A stretch of DNA of 12,658 nt from Planctomycetales bacterium. Lineage in GTDB: Bacteria; Planctomycetota; SBBH01. Numbering within the stretch: position 1 is the stretch's first letter; every line of letters begins with the position of its first letter. Under the pieces are notes generated by a model that was not told the DNA's origin, searched no databases, and saw nothing but the letters and a program-made list of their open reading frames with translations. Made by a program: the position numbers and the translations under genes. The DNA lies in NCBI GenBank assembly GCA_005239795.1, contig SBBH01000236.1, positions 1 through 12,658 on the forward strand, written 5' to 3'. Below, piece after piece: positions 1-9,690 of the stretch.

Positions 1-124
1 CGTCGGGGAAGACCGGATAGGCGTTCCGATCGAGGGCCGGAGCGCCAAAACCGGGGGCTGAGAGAAACCCTAAAATGGCGATGCCGCCGAGAGCCAGCCC
101 CTTTATTTTTTTCGCAACCCCCAT
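1..124 (-). CDS. N-terminus of a secreted protein (partial, runs off the left edge)
   Basis: Reading the minus strand from an ATG at 124-122 gives 41 codons without a stop up to the window edge. The product begins MGVAKKIKGLALGGIAILGF and continues LSAPGFGAPALDRNAYPVFPD. This is a classic Sec signal peptide: a basic n-region (K5, K6, K8), a hydrophobic core at about 9-24, and a cleavage site probably after the GFGA motif near residue 32. A strong Shine-Dalgarno (AGGGAGG on the minus strand, about 130-136) sits 5 nt before the ATG and fixes the start. The mature part is too short to name a family. The gene is divergent from the transporter operon. Predicted location is periplasm or outside. 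The start and export call are well supported; the function is unknown. Confidence 0.72.
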   Translation of the reverse strand, partial: MGVAKKIKGLALGGIAILGFLSAPGFGAPALDRNAYPVFPD

Positions 125-177
125 CCCGACCTCCCTCTTTTTTAGAGAATTGAGCCAGTCGAAACCTGAAGCCGTTC

Positions 178-206
178 ACCATAGGCTCGCCGATCGGCCC
201 GTTCAA
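178..206 (-). promoter_or_regulatory. Candidate sigma70-type promoter for the left-edge secreted-protein gene
   Basis: On the minus strand, TTGAAC (206-201) and TATGGT (183-178) are separated by exactly 17 nt, each matching 4 of 6 consensus bases. The start point would be near 171, leaving a leader of about 47 nt that contains the Shine-Dalgarno. The spacer holds a perfect 10-bp palindrome, GCCGATCGGC (189-198), a possible operator. This is inferred from sequence only. Confidence 0.35.
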
Positions 207-231
207 GGCCGTTTCCATCTGCTTTTCTCTT

Positions 232-266
232 TCATGACTCATGACTCAGGTCCCATGACTGGTTAG
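232..266. repeat. Degenerate heptanucleotide tandem repeat array 1
   Basis: Consecutive 7-nt units in one phase: TCATGAC (232), TCATGAC (239), TCAGGTC (246), CCATGAC (253), then a divergent TGGTTAG (260). The array lies between the divergent secreted-protein gene and the binding-protein gene and overlaps the predicted -35 of the latter. The unit CCATGAC recurs in array 3 at 9740. Confidence 0.7.
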
Positions 267-269
267 AAT
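241..269 (+). promoter_or_regulatory. Candidate promoter of the peptide ABC operon, leaderless start
   Basis: ATGACT (241-246, 4/6 to TTGACA) and TAGAAT (264-269, 5/6 to TATAAT) are 17 nt apart. Only 8 nt separate the -10 from the ATG at 278, so transcription would begin at or within a base or two of the start codon. No Shine-Dalgarno is present before 278, which fits a leaderless mRNA. The -35 lies inside heptamer array 1. Confidence 0.45.
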
Positions 270-277
270 TCCCGCCC

Positions 278-2497
278 ATGCGGCTCCTCTGGCCAATCGC
301 CGGCGCGGCGCTCCTGGCCTCAGGCGGAGAGGGATGCGACCCCCTTAACAACCCCTATCCCGGCGCCGAAGAAGGGCGCCCCATCTACTACAGCTCCTTC
401 CCGGAAGATCCCAAGGATTTCGACCCAGCCGTCAGCTACAACTCGAACGAGTATGAGTTCATCCGCCAGATTTATGAGCCCCCCCTGCAATACGAATACC
501 TGACGCGCCCCTACACGCTCGAACCGCTGACGCTCACGGCGATGCCCGAAGCCACCTCTTATGACGCCGCGGGACGCGAAATCCCTGCGGACGTTTCCAA
601 CGCCGACGCCGCCCGCGTCGTCTACACCTGCCGCCTGAAGCCGGGGATCCTCTTTCAGGACCATCCCTGCTTCGCCGTCAACGCGCAGGGAAAACCTCTT
701 TACCTGCCGGTGGACCCCGCGCTGGCTCAGCGGATGACCTCCCCCGAGGATTTTCCCGTCAAGGGGACGCGGGAGCTCACGGCCGACGATTACGTCTATG
801 CCGTCAAGCGTCTGGCCAACCCCATGATCCACTGCCCCATCCGCGAGACGCTGGCCAAATACCTGGCCGGCATGCGGGAATACACGGAGGCGCTGGAAAA
901 GGACCTGGCCGCCGAAAGGACCCGCCGAAAGGCCGCCGCCGGCGCGGCCTACAATCAGGAGCTGGACGAGAAGCAGAACCCTTTGCTCCTCGACCTCGAC
1001 AAGCACCCCTTCCCCGGCATCGAACGGATCGACCGGCATGCCTTCCGGCTCGTCCTGACGAAACGCTACCCCCAAATCCTCTATTGGCTCGCGATGCCCT
1101 TCTTCGCCCCGGTCCCGCCGGAGGCGGAACGGTTCTACGCCCAGCCGGCGCTCATGCGCGAGAACATCTCCCTGCACCGCTTTCCCGTTGGCACGGGCCC
1201 CTTCTTCCTGTCGCGCTTCGATTCCAACCGCCTTATCGTCCTTTCGCGCAACCCCCATTTCCGCCATGAACCGTATCCCTCGAAAGGAATGCCGGAAGAT
1301 GGGCGCGCAGGACTGTTGACCAACGCCGGACACCCCCTCCCCTTCATCGAAAAAGCGGTCTATTCCCTCGAGAAGGAACCGACCCCCATCTGGAACAAGT
1401 TCCTTCAAGGGTATTACGACGCCTCCTCGATCCATGCGGACAACTTCGAACGCGCCGTCGCCGTCACGCCCCAAGGGGCGCTGGATCTCACCCCGGAGCT
1501 CGCGGCCAAGGAGATCCGGCTCTACCAGGAGGTGGAGACCTCCATCCGTTACTTCGCCTTCAACATGCGCGACCCCGTCGTCGGGGGCCTGGACGAATCC
1601 CGATGCAAACTGCGCCAGGCGATCGGAATCGCCCTCAACACGGAGGAGCGGATCCAGATCTTCCAGAACGGCCGCGGGATCCCCGCGATGGGCGTGATCC
1701 CCCCGGGGATCTTCGGCTACGAGGAGGGAAAGGAAGCCATCAACCCTTTCGCCTATGCGTGGGACGAGGAGACGGAAGCCCCTCGGCGGCGGTCGGTCGA
1801 GGAGGCGAAGCGTCTCCTGGCGGAGGCGGGGTATCCCGGCGGGATCGGATCCGACAACCGGCAATTGAGAATCAATTTCGACAATTCCTGGAACCGTCCC
1901 GACCTGCAACCGGAACTGCAATGGATCCAGCGGCAACTGGCCCGGCTGGGAATCCACCTTGAGATCCAAACCACCGACTACAACCCCTTCCAGGAGAAGG
2001 TCCACAACGGAACGCATCAGATGATCCCCTGGGGATGGAACGCAGACTACCCGGATCCCGAAAATTTCCTTTTCCTGTTCTACGGCCCCAACGCCCGCTC
2101 CGGCAAAGGGGGCGAAAACTCCGCCAACTACGCGAACCCCGTCTTCGACGAGCTCTTCTTGAAGGCCGAGAACATGCCCAACGGACCGGAACGGATGGAC
2201 CTCATACGCCGGATGCAGTCGATTCTGCACCATGACGCCCCTTGGGTGGGCCACTACTACCCGGTGGCGTTCGACCTCTATCACGCCTGGCAGAAGAACC
2301 TGAAACCCAACGAGATCGCCGGCAACACCTTGAAGTACAAGAAGATCGACGTGGATCTGCGCCGCGCCTGCCGGCGCCGATGGAACCAGCCCCGCTGGCG
2401 GATCATCGCCGGAGGGCTCGCCGTCGGCGCGCTCGCCGCGACCTGGGCCATCACCTCCGCCGTGCGGCGCCGCCGGAAGGAGGCGGATGCATGCTGA
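278..2497 (+). CDS. ABC transporter peptide-binding protein (SBP family 5) with C-terminal membrane anchor
   Basis: A 739-aa extracellular solute-binding protein of the OppA/DppA type (SBP_bac_5), the periplasmic receptor that delivers peptides or similar solutes to the permease encoded next. Recognition rests on overall family appearance: an N-terminal NEYEFIRQIYEPPLQYEYL stretch, LTADDYVYAVKRL, VGTGPFFLSRFDSNRLIVLSRNP, and a late GWNADYPDPENFLFLFYGPN segment typical of family-5 proteins. Residues 1-20 form a short hydrophobic export segment ending GGEGC; Cys20 may be lipidated, but Glu at -2 makes it a poor lipobox. Unusually, residues 709-729 form a clear transmembrane helix followed by RRRRK, so the protein is probably anchored at its C-terminus. 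The stop overlaps the permease start by 7 nt. There is no Shine-Dalgarno at the start; see the leaderless promoter. The exact substrate is not predictable. Confidence 0.9.
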   Translation: MRLLWPIAGAALLASGGEGCDPLNNPYPGAEEGRPIYYSSFPEDPKDFDPAVSYNSNEYEFIRQIYEPPLQYEYLTRPYTLEPLTLTAMPEATSYDAAGREIPADVSNADAARVVYTCRLKPGILFQDHPCFAVNAQGKPLYLPVDPALAQRMTSPEDFPVKGTRELTADDYVYAVKRLANPMIHCPIRETLAKYLAGMREYTEALEKDLAAERTRRKAAAGAAYNQELDEKQNPLLLDLDKHPFPGIERIDRHAFRLVLTKRYPQILYWLAMPFFAPVPPEAERFYAQPALMRENISLHRFPVGTGPFFLSRFDSNRLIVLSRNPHFRHEPYPSKGMPEDGRAGLLTNAGHPLPFIEKAVYSLEKEPTPIWNKFLQGYYDASSIHADNFERAVAVTPQGALDLTPELAAKEIRLYQEVETSIRYFAFNMRDPVVGGLDESRCKLRQAIGIALNTEERIQIFQNGRGIPAMGVIPPGIFGYEEGKEAINPFAYAWDEETEAPRRRSVEEAKRLLAEAGYPGGIGSDNRQLRINFDNSWNRPDLQPELQWIQRQLARLGIHLEIQTTDYNPFQEKVHNGTHQMIPWGWNADYPDPENFLFLFYGPNARSGKGGENSANYANPVFDELFLKAENMPNGPERMDLIRRMQSILHHDAPWVGHYYPVAFDLYHAWQKNLKPNEIAGNTLKYKKIDVDLRRACRRRWNQPRWRIIAGGLAVGALAATWAITSAVRRRRKEADAC

Positions 2498-4691
2498 GCT
2501 ACCTGGTCCGCCGCCTGGCCTACGCCTTCCCGATCCTGCTGGGGGTCAACCTCATCACGTTCTTCCTCTTCTTCTTCGTCAACCCGATCGACGCAATGGC
2601 CCGGCGGGTGCTGGGAGAGAAAAACGTGACGCAGGAGGCGATCGAAGCCTGGAAGCGCGAGCACGGCTACAACCTTCCGCGCCTCTACAACGCGGCCGAG
2701 CCGGGCCTCTCCAAGGTCACGCAGACGATCTTCTGGCGCAAATCGATGAGCCTCCTGCGGCTCGACTTCGGACGCTCCGACCGCACGAACGCCCCGATCG
2801 GCCTCGAGATCCGCCGGCGGATGTGGCCGAGCCTCATGTACGCCATCCCCACCTTCCTCATGTCCGTCTTCGTGGAAATCGTCGTGGCGATGCTGGTGGC
2901 CTACTACCGCGGGACGGCGCTCGACAGCGCGGTCCTGTTCTTCTGCGTGATCATGCTGTCGGTCGCGGCGATGTTCTACATCATCGGGGGGCAGTTCTTC
3001 TTCGGCATCTTCCTGAAGGTCGTGCCGATCTCCGGTTACCAAGAAGGATTTTCCGCCGCGCGCTTCTTGGCGATGCCCATCCTGATCGGCATTGTCGGCG
3101 CCCTCGGCGGCGCCATCCGCTTCAACCGGACGGTTTTCCTGGAGGAGATCGGCAAGGATTACGTCCGGACCGCGCGCGCCAAGGGGCTCTCGGAGCAGGC
3201 CGTCCTCTTCATCCATGTGCTCAAAAACGCCATGATCCCGATCCTGACCTCCCTGGTGTTCGCGATCCCCTTCCTCTTCATGGGAAGCCTTCTGACGGAA
3301 TCCTTCTTCTCGATCCCGGGGCTGGGCGGCTACACCGTCATGGCCTTCAGCAACCAGGACTTCGCCATCGTCCGTGCGATGGTCTTCCTGGGCTCGATCC
3401 TCTACATCGTCTCGCAGATCCTTACCGACTTGAGCTACACGCTGGTCGATCCCCGCGTGCGCCTGGATGGCGGAGGCGCCTCCTCCTCCCCCCTGGCCGT
3501 GACCCTGGGAGTGGCCGTGCTCTTCGCGCTTCCCGTCGCGGCCCTCAAAGCCTGGGAGAAAGCCGGTCCCGCGCTGGGCGGGGCCTGGAACCCCTACGCG
3601 GCGGCGAACGCCGGAGCGATCCTCGCGGTGGCGGCGGCCGCCTGGTTCGTGGCCACAGCGCTTCCCCGCGAACCGTGGCGCACGGCTTGGCGGCAACTGC
3701 GCCACAAACCCTATGCCCTGGCGGCGCTGGCTCTCCTGTTCCTGTACGGCGCCGTCGGTTTTCTGGATTCGATCTCGTGGCGGGATCCCATCCGCGACGA
3801 ACAGGGGCATGCCCGGCGCGAAACGAACGGCTCGCGCCTTCTGGAAGCCAAGGGAAAAAGCCTCCTGGACCGGCTGTGGCTGGCCGCGGTCGGCGACGTC
3901 ACGGAACGGACCTATTCCTCGCCGCTGGCGACGCACCAGTTCAGCCGGGACCTCGTGCAGGACAAGGAGGGGAAGAGCTCCTGGGTCACGCCTCTCCTCG
4001 AACATCCCCGCCAGCACCTCCTGGGGACCGACAAGGTCGGCAACGACGTCCTCTACCAGTGCCTCAAGGGGATCCGCACGGGCCTGGTGATCGGAGGGAT
4101 GACGATCCTCATCGCGATCCCGTTCGCAATCGCCATGGGAGTGCTGGCCGGGTATTTCGGCGGATGGGTCGACGACATCATCCAATACGTCTACACCACC
4201 ATCGCATCGATCCCCGGGATCCTCCTCATCTTTTCGTTTGTCCTGATCTTCGGCCGGGGGCTTTTCCAGCTGAGCGTCGTCCTGGGGATCACGTCCTGGA
4301 CATCGCTCTGCCGCCTGGTGCGCGCCGAGACGATCAAGCTGCGGGAGCTGGAATACGTCCAGGCCGCCAGCATCCAGGGGGCCTCCCGCACACGGATCCT
4401 GGCGTCCCACATCGTCCCCAATCTCATGCATCTGGTGACGATCTCGGCGGTCCTCTCCTTCAGCGGCTTGGTGCTTTATGAGACGGTCCTCACCTATCTG
4501 GGGGTCGGCGTGGGAATCGACGTCGGCTCCTGGGGGAACATGATCAACAACGGGCGTCTCGAGCTCTCAAGGGAGCCCGCGGTCTGGTGGAACCTGCTGG
4601 GATCGTTCCTGGCGATGTTCTTCCTGGTGCTTCCCGCCAACCTTTTCGGGGACGCCCTGCGCGACGCCCTCGACCCCCGCTTGAGGCAACG

Positions 4692-4695
<4 letters not shown>
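2491..4695 (+). CDS. Fused DppB-DppC-type ABC permease
   Basis: A single 734-aa reading frame carries both membrane subunits of a peptide-type importer. Residues 1-326 are DppB-like: six hydrophobic segments, an EAA coupling loop at about 223-248 (DYVRTARAKGLSEQAV), and the end LVDPRVRLD at 318-326. Residues about 405-734 are DppC-like: first helix about 408-427, a long periplasmic loop, HLLGTDKVGNDVLYQ at about 509-523, a second EAA loop at about 621-645, and the terminal DALRDALDPRLR motif. Between them lie two extra hydrophobic segments (334-352 and 375-391), which would carry the chain across the membrane and back so both halves keep an inside N-terminus. Start: ATG 2491, with GGAAGGAGG at 2475-2483. 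An upstream in-frame extension to 2242 lies wholly inside the binding-protein gene and is not used. The gene ends in an ATGA overlap with the ATPase gene. Confidence 0.92.
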
Positions 4696-6848
<2,153 letters not shown>

Positions 6849-6851
6849 CGG

Positions 6852-7064
6852 ATGGACCCGCTGTCCCTCTTGCTCACGATCGTCGCCGGATCGGTGGGGT
6901 TTGCGATATTCGCCTACGGAAAGCGCCAGTCCAGAGGCCTCTTCATGGCCGTCGGGGTCGCCTTCGGGATCGTCCCCCTCCTGGTCGATCCCCTCTAGGC
7001 GCAGATCCTCGCCTATGCCCTGCTCGGCGCGCTTTTGGCCTGGGGAAGCCGCCGCGGGCTCTAG
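6852..7064 (+). pseudogene. Small membrane protein gene interrupted by an in-frame amber codon
   Basis: Beginning 3 nt after the ATPase stop, ATG 6852 opens a frame of 48 codons starting MDPLSLLLTIVAGSVGFAIF, then TAG at 6996-6998, then 21 more codons in the same frame (AQILAYALLGALLAWGSRRG plus L), then TAG at 7062-7064. The combined 70-codon frame gives three hydrophobic segments with AYGKRQSRG between the first two. From memory this resembles a small conserved bacterial membrane protein of about 65-70 residues that has Trp near the interrupted position, so TGG to TAG by one base change is the simplest explanation. Alternatives are a sequencing error, a shortened functional 48-aa protein, or readthrough. 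It sits in the transporter operon and is probably coupled to the ATPase gene. Function is unknown. Confidence 0.6.
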
Positions 7065-7082
7065 ACCGTGCCTGACAAATTG

Positions 7083-7132
7083 TTCTTCCCGAACGGGAAA
7101 GGACAAACTCCGTTCCCCGAGCGGAAACAGAC
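7083..7132. other. Two short imperfect stem-loops in the convergent gap
   Basis: The 140-bp gap between the amber-interrupted gene and the toxin gene contains TTCCCGAACGGGAA (7086-7099, 6-bp arms) and a related degenerate sequence at 7111-7132. Neither is followed by a T-run in either direction, so a terminator call is not justified. Nothing else is recognised in this gap. Confidence 0.25.
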
Positions 7133-7204
7133 GATCACATATCCCAGGTTTCTGGAAACGGGCGATGGGGCAAGGAAGCGGCCGCCGTCATGGAGCGCTA
7201 AAAT

Positions 7205-7609
7205 TTATTCCAACCACTCGATCTCGATCACGTCCACAACCTGCTTGAACTCTTTGTCGCCCGTGACAAGCTCCGCCTTGCGCACCTGGGCGAGGGCCGC
7301 TGCAAAACAGTCGGCGTACGACATCTTCTTGGTAGCCTTGAACGCCGCGGCGGCGCGAGTCTGGACTCTGTCGGCGTCCACGACCTCAATCGGAAGCGTT
7401 TCGATCGCACGCATCGTCTCGTCGGCGCGCTCCGTCCCACTCCCCCGCCGCACAATGTAATACACCTCGCCCCAGTTGATCGCGCTCATCAGGAGCGGCT
7501 TTTCCGCATCCCGGGCTTTCTTGATCAGCGCCTCGACCTTCCCGGCGCCCGGCTCGTTCTCGAGAAAGGCGAGCACGGCGTAACTGTCGAGCACCTTCCG
7601 GGCGCTCAC
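7205..7609 (-). CDS. vapC: VapC-type PIN-domain ribonuclease toxin
   Basis: A 134-aa PIN-domain protein, the usual VapC length. The acidic active-site residues expected for metal-dependent RNA cleavage are all visible: Asp8 (KVLDSYAVLAFL), Glu48 (INWGEVYYI), Asp100 (MSYADCFAAALA) and Asp118 (LVTGDKEF). The start ATG at 7609-7607 overlaps the stop of the upstream antitoxin gene by 4 nt (7606-7609), the standard coupled arrangement. VapC toxins typically cut tRNA or rRNA; the target here cannot be deduced. With all catalytic residues present it looks intact. It is convergent to the transporter operon and has the look of an accessory module. Confidence 0.88.
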   Translation of the reverse strand: MSARKVLDSYAVLAFLENEPGAGKVEALIKKARDAEKPLLMSAINWGEVYYIVRRGSGTERADETMRAIETLPIEVVDADRVQTRAAAAFKATKKMSYADCFAAALAQVRKAELVTGDKEFKQVVDVIEIEWLE

Positions 7610-7854
7610 AGATCGTGCTCCCGGCGCTTCTCCTCGCGCAGAAGGTGAAGCAATTTCCCACCGGTTTTGAGGGAGCCGCGGAGCCCCTCGATGTAGTCAT
7701 TCGTGATCGGGCGCAGGACGATGTCGTCCCCCACCTCAAGAAAGCACACCTTCGTTCCCCGCTTGATCTTGTGCCGGTGGCGGATCCGCGAAGGGATCAC
7801 CACCTGCCCCTTTGTCGTCACGACCCCCGTCTCCACAGATTTTCTTACTTTCAT
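7606..7854 (-). CDS. vapB: AbrB-family antitoxin, VapB type
   Basis: An 82-aa protein with an N-terminal swapped-hairpin AbrB/MazE DNA-binding domain at about residues 8-51 (VVTTKGQVVIPSRIRHRHKI followed by RGTKVCFLEVGDDIVLRPI), and a basic helical tail (52-82) that would wrap the PIN toxin. It should neutralise the toxin encoded downstream and repress its own promoter. There is no Shine-Dalgarno before ATG 7854, and the predicted -10 ends 6 nt upstream, so a leaderless message is likely. A 10-bp inverted repeat at 7861-7905 overlaps the promoter and is the likely operator. Confidence 0.85.
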   Translation of the reverse strand: MKVRKSVETGVVTTKGQVVIPSRIRHRHKIKRGTKVCFLEVGDDIVLRPITNDYIEGLRGSLKTGGKLLHLLREEKRREHDL

Positions 7855-7860
7855 ATAATA

Positions 7861-7889
7861 TGTGTAACTTATTTTAAAAAGTAAGTCAA
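7861..7889 (-). promoter_or_regulatory. Candidate vapBC promoter
   Basis: On the minus strand TTGACT (7889-7884, 5/6) is followed after 17 nt by TACACA (7866-7861). The start point about 7 nt further coincides with the A of the antitoxin ATG. The region is strikingly AT-rich compared with its surroundings. Confidence 0.45.
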
Positions 7890-7905
7890 ATACGAAAGTT
7901 ACACA
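7861..7905. promoter_or_regulatory. Perfect inverted repeat, probable VapB/VapBC operator
   Basis: TGTGTAACTT (7861-7870) and AAGTTACACA (7896-7905) are exact inverted copies, with centres 35 nt apart. One arm covers the -10 and the other lies just upstream of the -35. The interval also contains ACTTA (7867-7871) against TAAGT (7882-7886). AbrB-type antitoxins bind such paired sites. The repeat is seen directly; the binding is inferred. Confidence 0.6.
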
Positions 7906-7960
7906 CTATTCTATATTAGGCACACAGATTAACCTACGGCTAATTACGAGCACGCCACGA

Positions 7961-7998
7961 GAACGAAGAACGCATTTCGCATTTCGCATGTCGATCGT
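7961..7998. repeat. Degenerate heptanucleotide tandem repeat array 2
   Basis: In-phase 7-nt units: GAACGAA (7961), GAACGCA (7968), TTTCGCA (7975), TTTCGCA (7982), TGTCGAT (7989). Equivalent phasing gives CGCATTT twice followed by CGCATGT. It lies directly upstream of ettA and overlaps its predicted -35. Confidence 0.65.
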
Positions 7999-8004
7999 TA
8001 GCAT
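7976..8004 (+). promoter_or_regulatory. Candidate ettA promoter, leaderless start
   Basis: TTCGCA (7976-7981, 4/6) and TAGCAT (7999-8004, 4/6) are 17 nt apart, and the ATG at 8014 follows 9 nt after the -10. The GTTAGCAT context closely matches GTTAGAAT before the binding-protein gene. No Shine-Dalgarno precedes 8014. Confidence 0.4.
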
Positions 8005-8013
8005 CCCCTCGCC

Positions 8014-9687
8014 ATGCAGTACATCTTCACGCTGGAAAAGGTCAGCCGGGCCTTCGCCGGAAAGGCGGTCCTGAAGGAAATCTCCCTCTCCTTCTACCCC
8101 GGCGCCAAGATCGGCGTGATCGGCGCCAACGGATCCGGGAAGTCCACCCTCCTCAAGATCATCGCCGGCGCCGACAAGGATTTTACAGGCGACGCCCGGC
8201 CCGCCAGCGGGATCCGGATCGGCCATGTCCCGCAGGAGCCGACGCTCGACTCCACCAGGACGGTCCGCGAGAACGTCGAGGACGGCGTCTCGGTTACGAA
8301 GGCGCTGCTCGGGCGCTACGACGCCGTGAGCGCGAGGCTTTCCGAAAATCTTTCCACGGAGGAGATGGAGAAAGCGCTCGACGAGCAGGCGCGCCTTCAG
8401 GAGGAGATCGAGAAACAGAACGCCTGGGAACTCGACCGGCACCTCGCGATGGCGATGCAGGCCCTGGGATGTCCCCCGCCCGATTCCGCGGTGGCCCACC
8501 TGTCCGGAGGCGAGATGCGCCGCGTGGCGCTCTGCCGGACGCTCCTGTCGCGCCCGGATCTCCTGCTTCTCGATGAGCCGACCAACCACCTCGACGCCGA
8601 CGCGGTGGCTTGGCTCGAGCAGCACCTGAAGGAATACCCGGGGACCGTGATCGTGGCGACGCACGACCGTTACTTCCTCGAGAACGTCGCCGAGTGGATG
8701 CTCGAGCTCGACCATGGCCGGGCCACCCCCTACAAAGGAAATTACGCCGCGTATCTTGAGCAGAAGCAACAGCGCCTGGCGCTCGAGCAGAAGCAGGCCG
8801 ACGCGCGGGAGAAAACCCTAGAGCGGGAGCTCGCCTGGATCCGCGCGAACCCCGCCGCCCGCACCGCCAAGAGCAAGGCGCGCATCTCCAACTACCACAA
8901 GCTCCTGGCCGACCAGACGGAAGAACGCACCGGGCCGGCCGAGTTCCGGCTCCCCCCTTGCCCGCCGCTGGGGAACCGCGTCCTCGAGACAAAAAACGTG
9001 CGCAAGGGGTTCGGGGACCGAGTTCTCATCACAGACTTAAGCTTCTCTATCCCGCCGGGGGCGATCGTCGGGATCATCGGCGAAAACGGTGTCGGCAAGA
9101 CCACGCTCGCCAAGATGATGGTGGGCGTCGAGAAGCCAGACGCCGGCGAAATGCGCCTGGGGGAAAAGACCATCGTCGCCTACGTCGACCAGACGCGCGA
9201 ATCGCTCGACCCCCAAAAAACCGTCTTCGAGGAGGTTTGCGACGGGAAGGAGCAGATCCCATTCGGCAAGCGGTTCATCCCCGGCCGAGGGTACCTCGCC
9301 CAATTCAACTTTCGCGGCCCGGACCAGCAGAAGCGGGTCGGCGACCTCTCCGGCGGGGAGCGTAATCGCGTGCAGCTGGCTAAGCTCTTGCGCAAGGGGG
9401 CGAACCTGATCCTCTTGGACGAGCCCACCAACGACCTCGACCTCGATACCCTGCGCTCCCTGGAGGAGGCGTTTCAGTCGTTCGCCGGATCCCTCGTCAT
9501 CATCACGCACGACCGCTGGTTCCTGGACCGGATCGCGACGCACATCATCGCTTTTGAAGGGGCAGGGCAAGTGCGCTGGTTCGAGGGGAACTACGGGGCG
9601 TACGAGGAGTTTCGCGAACGGGAACGCAAAGAAAAGGGGATAGGTCCCGACTCAGCCAAGGGGCGCTACCGGAAGTTTGGAATTTGA
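8014..9687 (+). CDS. ettA: EttA, ABC-F translational throttle protein
   Basis: A 557-aa ABC-F ATPase without membrane segments, essentially the length of E. coli EttA (555). EttA binds the ribosomal E site and gates entry into the elongation cycle according to ATP/ADP status. Module 1: Walker A GANGSGKST at 37-45, an arm insertion in the region of about 95-140, signature LSGGEMRR, and DEPTNHLD. Then come the HDRYFLENVAEWMLELD segment and the charged linker KGNYAAYLEQKQQRLALEQK through SKARISNYHKL. Module 2: GENGVGKTT, LSGGERNR, DEPTNDLD, and the family-typical HDRWFLDRIATHI and WFEGNYGAYEEF. The tail RYRKFG is EttA-like. Start ATG 8014 fits the family N-terminus; there is no Shine-Dalgarno, and the promoter lies 9 nt upstream. 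It is monocistronic. Confidence 0.95.
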   Translation: MQYIFTLEKVSRAFAGKAVLKEISLSFYPGAKIGVIGANGSGKSTLLKIIAGADKDFTGDARPASGIRIGHVPQEPTLDSTRTVRENVEDGVSVTKALLGRYDAVSARLSENLSTEEMEKALDEQARLQEEIEKQNAWELDRHLAMAMQALGCPPPDSAVAHLSGGEMRRVALCRTLLSRPDLLLLDEPTNHLDADAVAWLEQHLKEYPGTVIVATHDRYFLENVAEWMLELDHGRATPYKGNYAAYLEQKQQRLALEQKQADAREKTLERELAWIRANPAARTAKSKARISNYHKLLADQTEERTGPAEFRLPPCPPLGNRVLETKNVRKGFGDRVLITDLSFSIPPGAIVGIIGENGVGKTTLAKMMVGVEKPDAGEMRLGEKTIVAYVDQTRESLDPQKTVFEEVCDGKEQIPFGKRFIPGRGYLAQFNFRGPDQQKRVGDLSGGERNRVQLAKLLRKGANLILLDEPTNDLDLDTLRSLEEAFQSFAGSLVIITHDRWFLDRIATHIIAFEGAGQVRWFEGNYGAYEEFRERERKEKGIGPDSAKGRYRKFGI

Positions 9688-9690
9688 GCT

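Noticed and set aside
320..4431. Very long minus-strand reading frames (654 and 716 codons) opposite the binding-protein and permease genes
   Set aside because: They are shadows produced by GC-rich codon bias; the opposite-strand products match clear families and the shadow proteins have low-complexity, charged composition.
2487..4481. A second plus-strand frame of 664 codons across the permease gene
   Set aside because: Its product is Arg/Pro-rich without membrane segments, while the overlapping frame encodes a recognisable permease with a perfect Shine-Dalgarno.
6996..6998. Genome-wide amber recoding (for example pyrrolysine)
   Set aside because: TAG ends the CBS gene normally, and no recoding machinery or downstream element is visible.
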